A DNA stretch of 64,000 bases from an uncultured Caulobacterales bacterium (GTDB lineage: Bacteria; Pseudomonadota; Alphaproteobacteria; Caulobacterales; Maricaulaceae): NCBI GenBank assembly GCA_947503715.1, contig CANNER010000001.1, positions 372,001 through 436,000 on the forward strand. Reading direction: 5' to 3'. This document shows positions 17,004 through 27,141 of the stretch, one piece after another. Numbering within the stretch: position 1 is the stretch's first letter; every line of letters begins with the position of its first letter. Both the position numbers and the translations under genes were made by a program. The notes beneath the pieces are model-generated. The model was given only the letters and a program-made list of their open reading frames with translations. It was not told the origin of the DNA and searched no databases.

Positions 17004-19544
17004 TTACAGCTTATCCCAGATTATTGGCGCCGGGTCAGGATGTTCACCCTGTTGAATATCGGTAAAGAGGATGTCTGCCGCAGATTGGACGCTGTTTTGA
17101 AGCTGTTTGATGAGCTTGGGTTGAACCCGGTCAGTTATAAGGCTCTCGAACCGGTTCGGTGTTTCGGCCAGCGTTCGACCTTTTAGACCCAGTAACCGTT
17201 CCCAAATCTGCAAATCGCGCCATGCGTCCGCAGCTGGCGCCAAATCGTTAGGGGGGAGTTCGCCTAAGACGGCATAACTGGACAGGAGGAAGTCCGCTTG
17301 CATCAATCCGCCTTCGCGTAATTTGCTGCGCCAGACGTCCGGCGGTGTGTCGGTGATGCGTTCCGCGCGGATGCGTTGATACATGGACCATGCGTCAGAT
17401 AGAAATGCGTCGCGGTTTCTGGGACGGGTCAGGATTTCGGATTTTATCGCTATAACCTGCTGACCTAAATCTGTGTCACCTGCCACAATGCGAGCGGGGG
17501 CGAGGGCAATATGTTCCCATGTGTGGGCGCGGTTCACGTGGTGGTCGTAAAAGGCGGAGAGTTTGACCGCGGGCGGCCCGGACCGACCCGATGGGCGCAA
17601 GCGCATATCGAGTTCGTAGGCGATGCCCTCGCGCAACTTCGTCATTAGTGTCGTTCGCAACCGCCTGACGACCTGTGCGGACAGGTCCGGATCACAATCA
17701 TCTGCAAAAAGAAAAACGAGGTCCAGATCGGATTCTGGCGCCATTGTCGAGGTCCCCATTTTTCCGAGGCCCAGAACTGTCAGGGGAATATGCTCGACTT
17801 CCAAGTCATCCGCGACGATACGAATAGAAAGAGTAAGCGTCAGTTCCGCGATGGCTGTCAGTTTGGCTTGTAAAGCAGCGGCATCACTCTCGCCGTTCAG
17901 GAAACGCGTATAGGCGCGGAAAAGTTGTTCATTCACGAAACGGCGGAGGGATTCCAGCCGACGCTCATAATCCGGTGAGGAGAGAACAAAGGCGGATTGT
18001 GCCTCCAGCGTTGCAGCTGCAGGCGATAGGAAGATATCTATAATGTGTGGCGATTGCCGCAGAATTTCTGTCATATGCGGACTGTGCAGAAGCGGCGTCA
18101 CGAGCGTATCAAGGAGATTGGGGTGTCGTGCTAAGAGTGTAAAATATTGCTCGCTCCGTCCCAATTGTTTCAGAAACGCATCAACCGTTTGAAACGCATC
18201 AGGGCTGTTCTGGCGTTGAACACGCGTCACCAATTTGCGCCCCAGCTCCTGAAAATTCCGGCTGATGGCGGGGGCTATTCCGTGGTTGGAAAACCCCTTG
18301 CTCCAACTTCGCGCAATCTCTTTGGACGTGCCTTCCAGTTCGGCAAGATCGACGGAGGTGGATTCCGTTTTTGCCGTCTCGAATAATTTGGAGAAAACCG
18401 CATGTGTGCTTTGGCGACGCTTATAGATATCAGCATCGAAATTTTCGGGATAGTTCAGGAGGCCGAGTAGATTTTCCTGATCCTGTTCCGCGGGAACAAT
18501 GTGTGTCTGTTCATTATTAAGCATTTGCACAGAATTTTCGAGATCGCGGAAATGCGCATACCGCTCCAATAAATCCGCCACAATTTTCGAAGGTAGCAGA
18601 CCTTCTTCGCGCAATTGTCGCAAAGCTTCGCGCGTATTTGTCGTGCGGAGTGCGGGGTGTTTGCCGCCATGCACCAATTGCTGCGCATTGGCGATGAATT
18701 CGATTTCGCGGATGCCACCGCGTCCAAGCTTGATATTAAATCCGGCCGCTTTTGGTGTGATCGGGGCGGGCGCTTTTCGCTCGCTCTCCAAGCCGGGATG
18801 TTCATCATTAATGCGCGATTTCAGCGCCGCCAATTCGTCCAGCATGGTAAAGTCCAGGTTGCGCCGCCAGATAAACGGCTCCAGGGCAGCGAGGAAGTCT
18901 TCTCCTGCGTTCTTATCTCCGCCGACGACCCGCGCCTTCATTAAGGCGAGGCGATGCCACGGTAAGGCGCGGAAGAAATAGAACGTCTCCGCCTTGGTCG
19001 TACTCATCGCCAGTCCCGTGCCGGAACTTTCGGGACGAAGTCGCCAATCCACCCGCCAGACAAAATCCGGCGCGTGGCGAGGCTGCAGGATTTGCGTCAG
19101 GTTCTTGCAAACTTCAGACGCAATATAGGCCTGACCTTTTGTGGCCGGTACGGGCAGCGTTTCGGGATCGTAAAAGGCGAGGAGGTCGACATCGGAGGAA
19201 AAGTTCAGATCTAGCCCGCCCAGTTTGCCCAGACCCAGAATGAAAAACCCTGATGGTGTGCCCTTGGTTAGACTTAGGCGATGTCGTTTTGAGGCGATCT
19301 GCCAGGCCAGAACGGATGCCCGGTCAATCGTGGCATCGGCAAAGCCGCTCCAGATGCGACCTGCCTCATCGAAACCCTCAAATTTAGTCTTTGCAAAAGC
19401 CAGTGCAAATCGGGCTTTTAACTCGGTTAGGTCATCAGCAGAAGCCTGCGCGACTTCAGCTAAAATATCCGCGCAAGTTCCGGGCCTCGCGAAACGGGTT
19501 GCGAGACCGGAGAGGTAGTCGCTGTGGCGCAGATGCGCCGACAC
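17004..19544 (-). CDS. glnE: Bifunctional glutamine synthetase adenylyltransferase/adenylyl-removing enzyme
   Basis: Controls glutamine synthetase by adding or removing AMP. There are two nucleotidyltransferase domains: the N-terminal removase has GLGKLGGLDLNFSSDVDLL near residue 108, and the C-terminal transferase has GLGKMGTSTMAPESDLDLVF near residue 586, each with the paired catalytic Asp. PII-binding helical domains lie between and after them. GTG 19544 is one base past the stop of the autotransporter gene and gives 846 residues. That is about 100 shorter than E. coli GlnE; the missing part is at the N-terminus, before HSDYLSGLATRF. An upstream extension would lie wholly inside the autotransporter barrel sequence. 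Confidence 0.9.
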   Translation of the reverse strand: MSAHLRHSDYLSGLATRFARPGTCADILAEVAQASADDLTELKARFALAFAKTKFEGFDEAGRIWSGFADATIDRASVLAWQIASKRHRLSLTKGTPSGFFILGLGKLGGLDLNFSSDVDLLAFYDPETLPVPATKGQAYIASEVCKNLTQILQPRHAPDFVWRVDWRLRPESSGTGLAMSTTKAETFYFFRALPWHRLALMKARVVGGDKNAGEDFLAALEPFIWRRNLDFTMLDELAALKSRINDEHPGLESERKAPAPITPKAAGFNIKLGRGGIREIEFIANAQQLVHGGKHPALRTTNTREALRQLREEGLLPSKIVADLLERYAHFRDLENSVQMLNNEQTHIVPAEQDQENLLGLLNYPENFDADIYKRRQSTHAVFSKLFETAKTESTSVDLAELEGTSKEIARSWSKGFSNHGIAPAISRNFQELGRKLVTRVQRQNSPDAFQTVDAFLKQLGRSEQYFTLLARHPNLLDTLVTPLLHSPHMTEILRQSPHIIDIFLSPAAATLEAQSAFVLSSPDYERRLESLRRFVNEQLFRAYTRFLNGESDAAALQAKLTAIAELTLTLSIRIVADDLEVEHIPLTVLGLGKMGTSTMAPESDLDLVFLFADDCDPDLSAQVVRRLRTTLMTKLREGIAYELDMRLRPSGRSGPPAVKLSAFYDHHVNRAHTWEHIALAPARIVAGDTDLGQQVIAIKSEILTRPRNRDAFLSDAWSMYQRIRAERITDTPPDVWRSKLREGGLMQADFLLSSYAVLGELPPNDLAPAADAWRDLQIWERLLGLKGRTLAETPNRFESLITDRVQPKLIKQLQNSVQSAADILFTDIQQGEHPDPAPIIWDKL

Positions 19545-19545
19545 G

Positions 19546-22500
19546 CTAGAACAGCAGACGGATAACGATGCGGCCCGTATGACGAATAAATCCGTCCCGA
19601 ATGTCGCTGTCGAAATCGAACCCGATAGATGAGTATTCGGACCCTGCCGCAACTGTGAAGCCGAGGAGAATCCCTTCATCCGGGAAGGCAAGACTGCGCA
19701 AACGTGCAAGCTCAGAGTCAAACACTTCGCCATCTACGTTTTGCAAACCCTGGAAACGGAATGCCGTTTCTACCGGATCAGAGATGAACTCGTTACGGTA
19801 GCCGACGCGCACAGATGGACGAATCCATGTTCGCTTACCCTGGAAGTTGGCCCCGAAATCAATCATCGCCGTTGCCGACGCCGTATCTGTTCTGCGGCCA
19901 TCAACACGAGTCCGGAAACCCTGTGTTCCTGTTTCTGTATGACCATATTCATTGAGATATAGGTAATCGAGCGAGGCACGGGGTCTGACCCAATATTTCT
20001 CTGAAAGAGGGATCATATAACCCGCCCTCAGACTGGCATTGGCGAGGAACCCGTCCCAGTCGCCCTGTGCAACACCCAAGAAATCTCCGACGGAAATCCG
20101 GCGGTTTTGTTCGAACTGGTTATAACCGATACCGCCATAGGCATCGATGCTTAAGCCACCGCTTTCGAACCCGGCATAGGTGCCGAGCGTGTAGGTGCGG
20201 ACGTCCAATGGATCATCAATGCCAACGACATCTTCAACTTCCGTGCTGGAAAAACCTGCACTCACACCCACGGCGTGGAAGGGCCCAAGGGCGGTATCCA
20301 GACCTGCGGTAAAGCCGAAACCTTCCCCGCGATATTGCTCTGACAAGCCGGCAAGTTCACGGTCCGCGAAATAGAAGAACTCCTCCAGCCAAGCGCCACC
20401 AGATTTATCAGGGGAGCGACGGGTGGTGTCCAAGTGAGAGCCGACGGCCCCCACAGCGCCGTCAACATTGGCGAGAACGAATTGTTTTGACGCGCCCGAA
20501 AACTCAGGAAGTACTTGATTGATCGCGGCGTAGAACTCTGCGGATTCTGTAATATTGGCAAAAGCATTACCCAGCTCAGGCGTTGCAGCGAGAGCTTGGA
20601 AGGCGGCGCCGGCCTCAAAACTACGATTAGCTCCTTCACCAACAAATTGACCAAAGGCCGCAGCTTGGACCGAATCTAAGCCAAGGCCACCATTTTCGAG
20701 AGACGCATTCGGATCGCGCAAATCCAAGGTGATGACCAATGTATCTGTGCCATCCAAACTCAATTGAGAGTCAAAAAGGAACGGCGAGACACCACCGCTC
20801 AAGCCAGCCAAATCACCAATCGTGATGTTGCCTCCTGTTGCGAGCTCAAAACGCTGGGTGTCGCCACCCGCATCATTGTTCAAAATGGAGCTCAGGATCG
20901 GATTAATGGTCGCGCCCGACTCGAACGTAATCTCGCCATCGGAGATCAGCGTAGAAGCCCGGCCTAATGCACCGTCGACCACGGGCCGATAGGTTGACCC
21001 ATCGCCGAATGTCGCGCTTTCAATATTGATGTCTTCCGCAGATCCGAGCGCAAGCGTCGCCGTGTCTGTGACCGATAGTGTCAGGCTGTCCGTGTTCGTC
21101 ACCTCGCCGGAGAAAAAGGCATTGCCCGACAGTGTCAGCGTATCATTACCACCGCCAAAGTCGAGATTACCTTCAATGATTCCCGCATCGGCGATCAGCG
21201 AGTCATTCCCGGAGCCGAGATAAATATCCCCGGCCACGCGGGATGTGACGCCTTCAATGTCAGAGGCCGTCTGCGTAAAAGTAAAATCCTCGGTTAGGGC
21301 ACTGACATCTAAGGCGATGAGGTCGAAATTTGTTTCTTCCAAGTCAGCTTGATCAGAGGAGGATCCTAAAGACGCGATAATACCATTATTTGTGACAGAT
21401 CGTAGCGTACCTGACGCATCGCGGATGGCAACGGCTTGTCCGTCCCGTCCAACCACAACAGCCGTAATTGTCCCGCTATTGACTAAATCTGTAACGGACG
21501 CATTTTCACCGATATCAATGCCGACAGCTAAAAGTTCGCGCGGGGCGAGAATATTGTCACGATCAAAAAAGACTTCATCGATTGCTTCAGAGGCGGTTGC
21601 GACAATGACGCCGCTATTATTGATCCGTTCAACAATTGCGTTGTCTCCAAGAACGAGGACACGTGCCGTACCATCACCCTCTGTGCCCTCGCGTTCAGTT
21701 GCGGCCCGGAAGGACGAAGCTGTCAGGCTTCCGGAGTTGCTGAGCCCACCCGTCAGAGTCGCATTCGAAATAGAAACAGCCGAGGCGTCAATATCATCGA
21801 AAAGTCCATTCGCCGCGATGGTGCCTTGATTGATGAAGGCGAATTGTAAGTCTTCGTCAAAATCCGCATCTTCCGGATTGGTGATCTCTGCGATCAATCC
21901 AACACCTATTGGATCACCATCGCGTCCGATAATAACAGCGGGTGCGCCGCCAAATTGTGAAATGGAGCTGCTGGACGTCGTTGTAAAAAGCTGGTTTCCA
22001 TCATCATCAAGGACGGGGTCACCTGCGGCATCGACGACTGCTGACTGACGCTGACGCAGGAAGATACCTTCGGAGACGTCGCCGCTAATGCTGAGGGCGG
22101 AACCAGCTTGTGTGAGATCTTCTGCGCCCAGGTCTTCGCGGCCGGATGTTGTATCGCTGCCGCTAAATCCGGGGCGCGTGTTGAAGCGGAAGCCCGTTGC
22201 CGAAATGCTGCCTGCATTGACAAAGCCGCCCTGAATATCTGCATTCACCGCATAACCTTGCGCATCTTCACCGCGCGCTGTGATTACCGCGTCATTGATA
22301 AGGTCGCCTGTCACGCCGGACCCGATATTCACACCGACAGAGCGATCACCCACGATATTAATGGATCCGTTTGTCGCAAGATTGCCCGTCAGGCCCTGCA
22401 TCATCATCGGCGTGTTTTCGAGATTGATGGCGTAGCTGTCATTCCCTTCGACAAGAATACTAGACGTTCCCGTGAATTCTATATTGCCCTGAAAAGGTGA

Positions 22501-22989
22501 CGCGCCCGAGATCAAAATACCCGTGCGACCAGAGCCTTCGGCGACACCGCCATCCGTAAACGGGTCATCATCCGTGTCCGTGGGGGTAAAATCCTCCGTC
22601 AAAGAGACAGACCCCGTTTGGATATAGCTGCGATCTTCACCGCCCTGTAATTCGACCCCAACGGAACCTGCCGCACCCTCTTCGATAACGACATCGCCGC
22701 CATTGCGCAGGGCGTTGGAGGAATCAAGAACGACAGCGGGATTGCGGTTATCAGCATCCACGGCACCTGTGCCCGTGATTGTAGGTCTGCCTTCAGTCAC
22801 ATCTTCGGTGGCGGGGTCATCACCAAGAATGACGTCAGACGGTCCGCCGTCAGGCCCGGCGGTCGAAGTGCGGATTTGCTGGTCCGTATCGTCTTCGATA
22901 ACGACCTGCGCGTGGGCAGTTGTGGACAGCGCCCCGATCAGGGCGAGTGTCGCTGTACCCTGCAGGGCGAGGAGCTTAAAATGGCGCAT
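19546..22989 (-). CDS. Autotransporter (type Va secretion) with beta-helix passenger
   Basis: 1147-residue outer-membrane autotransporter. It has a signal peptide (MRHFKLLALQGTATLALIGA, cut near AHAQ at 28). The passenger is long and low-complexity, rich in Asn-Ser-Gly-Thr repeats of the 'NSGTITA/NNGVIVA' type that form a beta-helix. Two adjacent GxGNDxL units (GSGNDSL and GGGNDTLTLSG, near residue 600-625) resemble RTX-like calcium turns. The last ~280 residues form the beta-barrel domain, starting near SGGAWLEEFFY and ending in the C-terminal Phe of IVIRLLF, the BAM recognition signal. Adhesion or surface display is likely; no protease motif was seen. Confidence 0.88.
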   Translation of the reverse strand: MRHFKLLALQGTATLALIGALSTTAHAQVVIEDDTDQQIRTSTAGPDGGPSDVILGDDPATEDVTEGRPTITGTGAVDADNRNPAVVLDSSNALRNGGDVVIEEGAAGSVGVELQGGEDRSYIQTGSVSLTEDFTPTDTDDDPFTDGGVAEGSGRTGILISGASPFQGNIEFTGTSSILVEGNDSYAINLENTPMMMQGLTGNLATNGSINIVGDRSVGVNIGSGVTGDLINDAVITARGEDAQGYAVNADIQGGFVNAGSISATGFRFNTRPGFSGSDTTSGREDLGAEDLTQAGSALSISGDVSEGIFLRQRQSAVVDAAGDPVLDDDGNQLFTTTSSSSISQFGGAPAVIIGRDGDPIGVGLIAEITNPEDADFDEDLQFAFINQGTIAANGLFDDIDASAVSISNATLTGGLSNSGSLTASSFRAATEREGTEGDGTARVLVLGDNAIVERINNSGVIVATASEAIDEVFFDRDNILAPRELLAVGIDIGENASVTDLVNSGTITAVVVGRDGQAVAIRDASGTLRSVTNNGIIASLGSSSDQADLEETNFDLIALDVSALTEDFTFTQTASDIEGVTSRVAGDIYLGSGNDSLIADAGIIEGNLDFGGGNDTLTLSGNAFFSGEVTNTDSLTLSVTDTATLALGSAEDINIESATFGDGSTYRPVVDGALGRASTLISDGEITFESGATINPILSSILNNDAGGDTQRFELATGGNITIGDLAGLSGGVSPFLFDSQLSLDGTDTLVITLDLRDPNASLENGGLGLDSVQAAAFGQFVGEGANRSFEAGAAFQALAATPELGNAFANITESAEFYAAINQVLPEFSGASKQFVLANVDGAVGAVGSHLDTTRRSPDKSGGAWLEEFFYFADRELAGLSEQYRGEGFGFTAGLDTALGPFHAVGVSAGFSSTEVEDVVGIDDPLDVRTYTLGTYAGFESGGLSIDAYGGIGYNQFEQNRRISVGDFLGVAQGDWDGFLANASLRAGYMIPLSEKYWVRPRASLDYLYLNEYGHTETGTQGFRTRVDGRRTDTASATAMIDFGANFQGKRTWIRPSVRVGYRNEFISDPVETAFRFQGLQNVDGEVFDSELARLRSLAFPDEGILLGFTVAAGSEYSSIGFDFDSDIRDGFIRHTGRIVIRLLF

Positions 22990-23152
22990 GCGTGTCGTTT
23001 CCCGCGAATCTATAGGCCTCGCACAGCTGTCGCGGCACGAAGTTTCAGATTGGGTTTAACGAAAAGGGGCGTGGGGGCCAATGAAAACATGGCAATTTTA
23101 CAGTCAGACACATGGATTGCCTTCAACGGGTGAAACTGGCACAGGCGCGATC

Positions 23153-23710
23153 ATGACTGATGCTGATAAAAATGCGCCCAAAAAGGCTATTCCGGCCAAA
23201 ACATTTGCCATTTTCGGCGGAGTTTTACCCGCCATTATGGTGGCGCTTGATCAGCTCTCTAAATGGGCGACGACGCGCTTTTTCGATCAACCGTTAAATG
23301 TATGTGAGATTTCAAACCCCAATTTCACGCATGAACTCTCTCCGGTCATGGATTTATCACTACTTTGCAATCGCGGCATCAGTTGGGGGCTGATGCAGGG
23401 TGATTCCTCAATTAAGCGCTGGGGCCTTACAATTTTCGCTTTCGTGATGGTTATTCTCCTTTTGAGCATTCTGCGACAAACTCATGACCGTATCGGGCGT
23501 TTGGCGCTCTCATTCTTTGTGGGCGGCGCAATTGGTAATGCGATTGATCGTCTGTTTTTCGGGGCCGTCACGGATATGATCGATTTCAGCGATATCGGCT
23601 TCAATTATGTTTTCAATGTCGCGGATAGTTTCATCACGATCGGGGTGATGATGCTGTTCCTCAGCATGTTTCTCGAATGGCAGGCAGAGAAAGCCGCCGC
23701 GAAAGACTAG
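23153..23710 (+). CDS. lspA: Lipoprotein signal peptidase II
   Basis: Inner-membrane aspartyl protease that cleaves prolipoprotein signal peptides after lipidation. The 185-residue protein has four membrane helices. The family motifs are present: D-Q-L-S-K near residue 32, NRGISWG near 73, and the catalytic Asp pair in GNAIDRLFFGAVTDMIDF and FNVADSFITIG. ATG 23153 was chosen because it gives the usual length; the frame is open for 24 codons further upstream. It precedes the BamF-like lipoprotein gene, and such proteins are LspA substrates. Confidence 0.93.
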   Translation: MTDADKNAPKKAIPAKTFAIFGGVLPAIMVALDQLSKWATTRFFDQPLNVCEISNPNFTHELSPVMDLSLLCNRGISWGLMQGDSSIKRWGLTIFAFVMVILLLSILRQTHDRIGRLALSFFVGGAIGNAIDRLFFGAVTDMIDFSDIGFNYVFNVADSFITIGVMMLFLSMFLEWQAEKAAAKD

Positions 23711-23814
23711 GCTGGCGCCAGCCTAAAGATTTGGTCACATCCTGTTTTGGTGACTTGGCGTCAGGGATTTTGCGGGCTAGACCGCTTGAAAGTTTAAATA
23801 CGGGATTTGTTGCT

Positions 23815-24354
23815 ATGCGCACTACCACAGTTCTGACATCGCTTGCTGCGACCGCTCTTATCGCGACGGGTTGTACTTCCACCTCCCGCGCGTTGGGTCT
23901 CCAGAAATCCGCGCCGAACGAGTTTAACATCCTGACCAAAGCGCCGCTCGTCGTGCCGCCGGAATTTAACCTCCGCCCGCCCGCAGTTGGGGCATCTTCG
24001 GCTGAGAATAATTACAGCCAACGGTCTGCACGTGAAGCATTGCTGGGTGATATTGATGACGCGGAACCCAGCCGGGGTGAAATTGCGCTCATGGCGAAAG
24101 CTGGTGTGAACCGCGCAAACCCTGAAATTCGCCTTGAAATTGACGGAGCGAATTCCGTTGAACGTAAGAGCGGCGGATTCGCGAACCGCATTCTCTTCTG
24201 GCAGAATGGTCAGGTCGTGGACGCGCAGGGCAATCCCGCACCGCTGGACCCTGAACAGGAAGCGCGTCGTCTCGAGTCGGTCAATTCCGCGACAGGCGGC
24301 GGTCAGGCTGAAATCACACGCCGTCCGGGCGGGGCGAAATTGCCGGGTCTCTAA
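23815..24354 (+). CDS. BamF-like outer-membrane lipoprotein (DUF3035)
   Basis: 179-residue lipoprotein: signal MRTTTVLTSLAATALIATGC, with Cys-20 lipidated. The mature N-terminus has the DUF3035 signature APNEFNILTKAPLVVPPEFNLRPP. In alphaproteobacteria this family is BamF, a lipoprotein of the outer-membrane protein assembly (BAM) machine. The rest is charged and probably disordered or helical. ATG 23815 was selected because it starts the signal peptide; the frame upstream overlaps lspA. The gene is closed by an intrinsic terminator. Confidence 0.85.
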   Translation: MRTTTVLTSLAATALIATGCTSTSRALGLQKSAPNEFNILTKAPLVVPPEFNLRPPAVGASSAENNYSQRSAREALLGDIDDAEPSRGEIALMAKAGVNRANPEIRLEIDGANSVERKSGGFANRILFWQNGQVVDAQGNPAPLDPEQEARRLESVNSATGGGQAEITRRPGGAKLPGL

Positions 24355-24382
24355 GCCCTCAACAAATCGCAGTTGCTCCACT

Positions 24383-24406
24383 AGCCCGCTGAGAAGCGGG
24401 CTTTTA
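24383..24406 (+). terminator. Intrinsic terminator after bamF-like gene
   Basis: AGCCCGCT-GAGA-AGCGGGCT (24383-24402) is a perfect 8-bp stem with a GAGA tetraloop, followed by a T-run. It lies 29 bases after the lipoprotein stop and just before mutL, so it separates lspA-bamF from mutL. Confidence 0.9.
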
Positions 24407-24418
24407 CATTTATAGGCC

Positions 24419-26263
24419 ATGACAGCCGTCCCCCACATGATTCGCCGCCTGCCGGCGCAGACCGTCAACCGCATCGCGGCGGGCGAAGTCATTGAGCGTC
24501 CGGCTTCTGTCATCAAAGAACTCGTTGAGAACGCGCTCGACGCAGGCGCGACGCAAATCGATATTCGTTATGAAGACGGGGGCCGCACGGTCATCACCGT
24601 GACCGATGACGGGAAGGGGATGGATACGGCCAATCTCTCCCTCGCGGTAGAACGCCATGCGACGTCGAAATTGCCCGATGATGCAGACCTCCTGAATATT
24701 GCGACCATGGGATTTCGGGGCGAGGCCTTACCCTCGATCGGCTCTGTCGCGCGGCTCTCCCTGACCTCGCAGACTGAAGCGGATGACAGCGCGTGGGAGT
24801 TGCGGGTCGAAGGTGGCGCAAAAGCGGAGCCACGTCCCGCGCCAAGGTTCGGCCTGCACGGCACGCGGGTCGATGTGCGGGACCTTTTCTACGCCACGCC
24901 CGCTCGCTTGAAATTTTTGAAATCCGAACGGTCCGAGTCGATGGCAATTTCCGATGTCGTGAAACGCCTCGCTATGGCCAATCCCCATGCAGGCTTCACC
25001 CTGTCCAATGGCAACAGGACGAGCCTCCGGATGACAGGTACGCCGCTGTCAGAGGATGGCCGATTAGTCCGTCTGTCCAAAATACTCGGCGATGACTTCG
25101 GTGCAAATGCGGTCTCTGTCGATGCGGAACGCGAAGGAGTCATCCTGTCGGGTTTTGCCGGCCTGCCAACATTTTCGCGCGGGAATAGTGCGCATCAATA
25201 TCTCTTTGTGAATGGCCGTCCTGTGAGGGATAAACTCCTCCACGGCGCCGTGCGGGGCGCTTATCAGGATTTTCTCGCGCGAGACCGTCACCCCGTCGTC
25301 GCGCTCTATCTCGACCTCCCGCATGAGCAGGTCGATGTGAACGTCCATCCGGCAAAATCCGAAGTCCGTTTCCGCAATCCCGGCCTTGTGCGCGGGATGA
25401 TTGTCAGCGCCCTGCGCAATGCCCTCTCGGATGCCGGTCACCGCGCTAGCACAACGGTGAGCGATTACGCGCTGGGCCGCATCCAAACGGAGCAGCAGAA
25501 TTACGCCTATCAAGGGCGATATGGAGGTCCGCCCAGAGGAATAGGGAGAGGATATACTCCGCCGCCCTTCACAAATGATCCGTCGCTCCAGCCGCTTGTC
25601 GATGGCATGTCAGGCCGCGTCGAAGAGGCGCCCGATCCCTTCGCGCCAGCCCCCTATGGCGACCCGTCAACACCGCCACCCAATTACCCGCTCGGCACGG
25701 CGAGAGCACAACTCCACGAAACTTATGTTGTCGCGCAGACGCAGGACGGCATCGTCATCGTCGATCAACACGCCGCCCATGAACGGCTCGTCTATGAAGA
25801 GATGAAGAAAAAAATGGAGGGGCAGGGCGTCCCGCGTCAGGCGCTCCTCATCCCCGATATCGTGGAACTCGGCGAAACAGACTCCGCGCGAATTTTGGCG
25901 CGCAAAGACGAACTCGCCGAAATGGGATTAATCATCGAACCCTTCGGGCACGGCGCGATTTGCGTCCGCGAAACCCCGGCACTGCTCGGCGAAGTCAATG
26001 TCCAGGGATTACTGCGCGACATGGCCGACGACCTCGCCGAATATGACGAAGCGCTCAGTCTGAAAGAACGGTTCGAACATGTCTGCGGCACGATGGCCTG
26101 TCATGGCAGCGTGCGGGCAGGGCGGAGACTAAACGGCGACGAAATGAACGCACTCCTCCGCCAGATGGAAGCGACCCCGCATAGCGGGCAATGCAATCAC
26201 GGGCGTCCGACTTATGTGGAACTGAAACTGGCCGATATTGAGCGGTTATTCGGGCGGCGGTAA
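24419..26263 (+). CDS. mutL: DNA mismatch repair protein MutL
   Basis: Mismatch-repair ATPase that couples MutS to strand incision. N-terminal GHKL motifs: [15 protein letters not shown] near residue 37, DDGKGMD near 63 and [14 protein letters not shown] near 100. A Pro/Gly-rich linker spans about 350-440. The C-terminal domain has the endonuclease motif [13 protein letters not shown] (DQHA-x2-E-x4-E) near 450, the ACHGSVRAG segment and CNHGRPTY near the end. The intact endonuclease motif shows this is the nicking type of MutL used in organisms without MutH. An in-frame Met at codon 7 is an alternative start. Confidence 0.96.
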   Translation: MTAVPHMIRRLPAQTVNRIAAGEVIERPASVIKELVENALDAGATQIDIRYEDGGRTVITVTDDGKGMDTANLSLAVERHATSKLPDDADLLNIATMGFRGEALPSIGSVARLSLTSQTEADDSAWELRVEGGAKAEPRPAPRFGLHGTRVDVRDLFYATPARLKFLKSERSESMAISDVVKRLAMANPHAGFTLSNGNRTSLRMTGTPLSEDGRLVRLSKILGDDFGANAVSVDAEREGVILSGFAGLPTFSRGNSAHQYLFVNGRPVRDKLLHGAVRGAYQDFLARDRHPVVALYLDLPHEQVDVNVHPAKSEVRFRNPGLVRGMIVSALRNALSDAGHRASTTVSDYALGRIQTEQQNYAYQGRYGGPPRGIGRGYTPPPFTNDPSLQPLVDGMSGRVEEAPDPFAPAPYGDPSTPPPNYPLGTARAQLHETYVVAQTQDGIVIVDQHAAHERLVYEEMKKKMEGQGVPRQALLIPDIVELGETDSARILARKDELAEMGLIIEPFGHGAICVRETPALLGEVNVQGLLRDMADDLAEYDEALSLKERFEHVCGTMACHGSVRAGRRLNGDEMNALLRQMEATPHSGQCNHGRPTYVELKLADIERLFGRR

Positions 26264-26267
26264 GATT

Positions 26268-27047
26268 ATGGGGCTGTTTTCAAGAAAGAATTTGAAACTC
26301 GCCATCACTGATTATGGGCCGATGCTGTTCGGCCTCCGCATTCCCGGATTTATCCGCATTCACATCCGTTACATTTTCGGAAATCCTTTCGTCTGGGCGG
26401 TCCTGTTTCTCGCGCCTTTCGTCATCGGATTATTCACAGTTTCCAGTTTCGCGCGGAATGTCCTGAAGTTCGAGATGAATGGCTGGCAGGTTTTCCTGAC
26501 GGTCCTTTTTCTTATCGCGCTGGCTTTTTATTTCGCGGAACGAAACCGAACCTTCCGAAAAATCTATGTCCGGGCCATTCCGGCGATGATCCTGATAAAC
26601 GGCGTTTTTATCTATATTTTTGATATCGAGTCACTCTTTGGCGGATTAGTCGTGTTTGCGATTCTGGCTATGCTCCCCGCATGGCTCCTCGGCAAACTCT
26701 CCATGGGGATGGGTTACCGCATGTTGAGCAATGGCGCGGATCGGCACTACCGCCCCGGTCGTGATCTCTACATGGCGGGTCAGTATGAGCAGGCGTTTCT
26801 GCATCTCGAACACTCCGCAAAACGCGGCCACATGAAAAGTCTCTACCTCATCGGCCACGCCCATGAACACGGGAACGGTCGAGACTTAGACCGCGTAAAG
26901 GCCGCGAGATTTTATGACAAGGCCGCGAAAAAAGGCTACCGAAAAGCCCAACCCGCCTATGAAAGATTATTCGAAGACTTCACGCCGGAAGAGGTGGCGG
27001 CGTTTGAGACTGATTTGAATATGTCCGGGGTGAATGATTTGTTTTGA
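26268..27047 (+). CDS. Membrane protein with C-terminal Sel1-like repeats
   Basis: Unrecognised 259-residue protein. It has four hydrophobic helices between about residues 40 and 150 (for example WAVLFLAPFVIGLFTVS, VFLTVLFLIALAFYF and LVVFAILAMLPAWLLG). These are followed by a cytosolic C-terminal region with Sel1/TPR-like helix pairs: AGQYEQAFLHLEHSAKRGHM, SLYLIGHAHEHGNG and AARFYDKAAKKGYRKAQPAY. Such repeats mediate protein contacts. ATG 26268 is four bases after the mutL stop, so the two are probably co-transcribed, though a role in mismatch repair is not implied. Confidence 0.7.
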   Translation: MGLFSRKNLKLAITDYGPMLFGLRIPGFIRIHIRYIFGNPFVWAVLFLAPFVIGLFTVSSFARNVLKFEMNGWQVFLTVLFLIALAFYFAERNRTFRKIYVRAIPAMILINGVFIYIFDIESLFGGLVVFAILAMLPAWLLGKLSMGMGYRMLSNGADRHYRPGRDLYMAGQYEQAFLHLEHSAKRGHMKSLYLIGHAHEHGNGRDLDRVKAARFYDKAAKKGYRKAQPAYERLFEDFTPEEVAAFETDLNMSGVNDLF

Positions 27048-27079
27048 GGGTTGTGGTTTTGTTGACCATGAAATCGTGC

Positions 27080-27141
27080 TAAGTTGTTTGAATGTAAACT
27101 AGAGACCAAATAAGTTGTTTGAATGTAAACTAGAGACCAAA
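27080..27141 (+). repeat. Perfect 31-bp tandem duplication
   Basis: The 31-base unit at 27080-27110 is repeated without a mismatch at 27111-27141. The second copy contains the last three codons and stop of the minus-strand lipoprotein gene; the first copy therefore holds a spare copy of that gene's tail downstream of it. Exact identity indicates a recent event. Confidence 0.95.

Noticed and set aside
19545-19733. Upstream extension of glnE
   Set aside because: Those codons are the autotransporter barrel read in another frame, with no GlnE similarity.
27080-27141. Tandem repeat as a CRISPR or attachment site
   Set aside because: Only two head-to-tail copies with no spacer, and no integrase or cas gene nearby.
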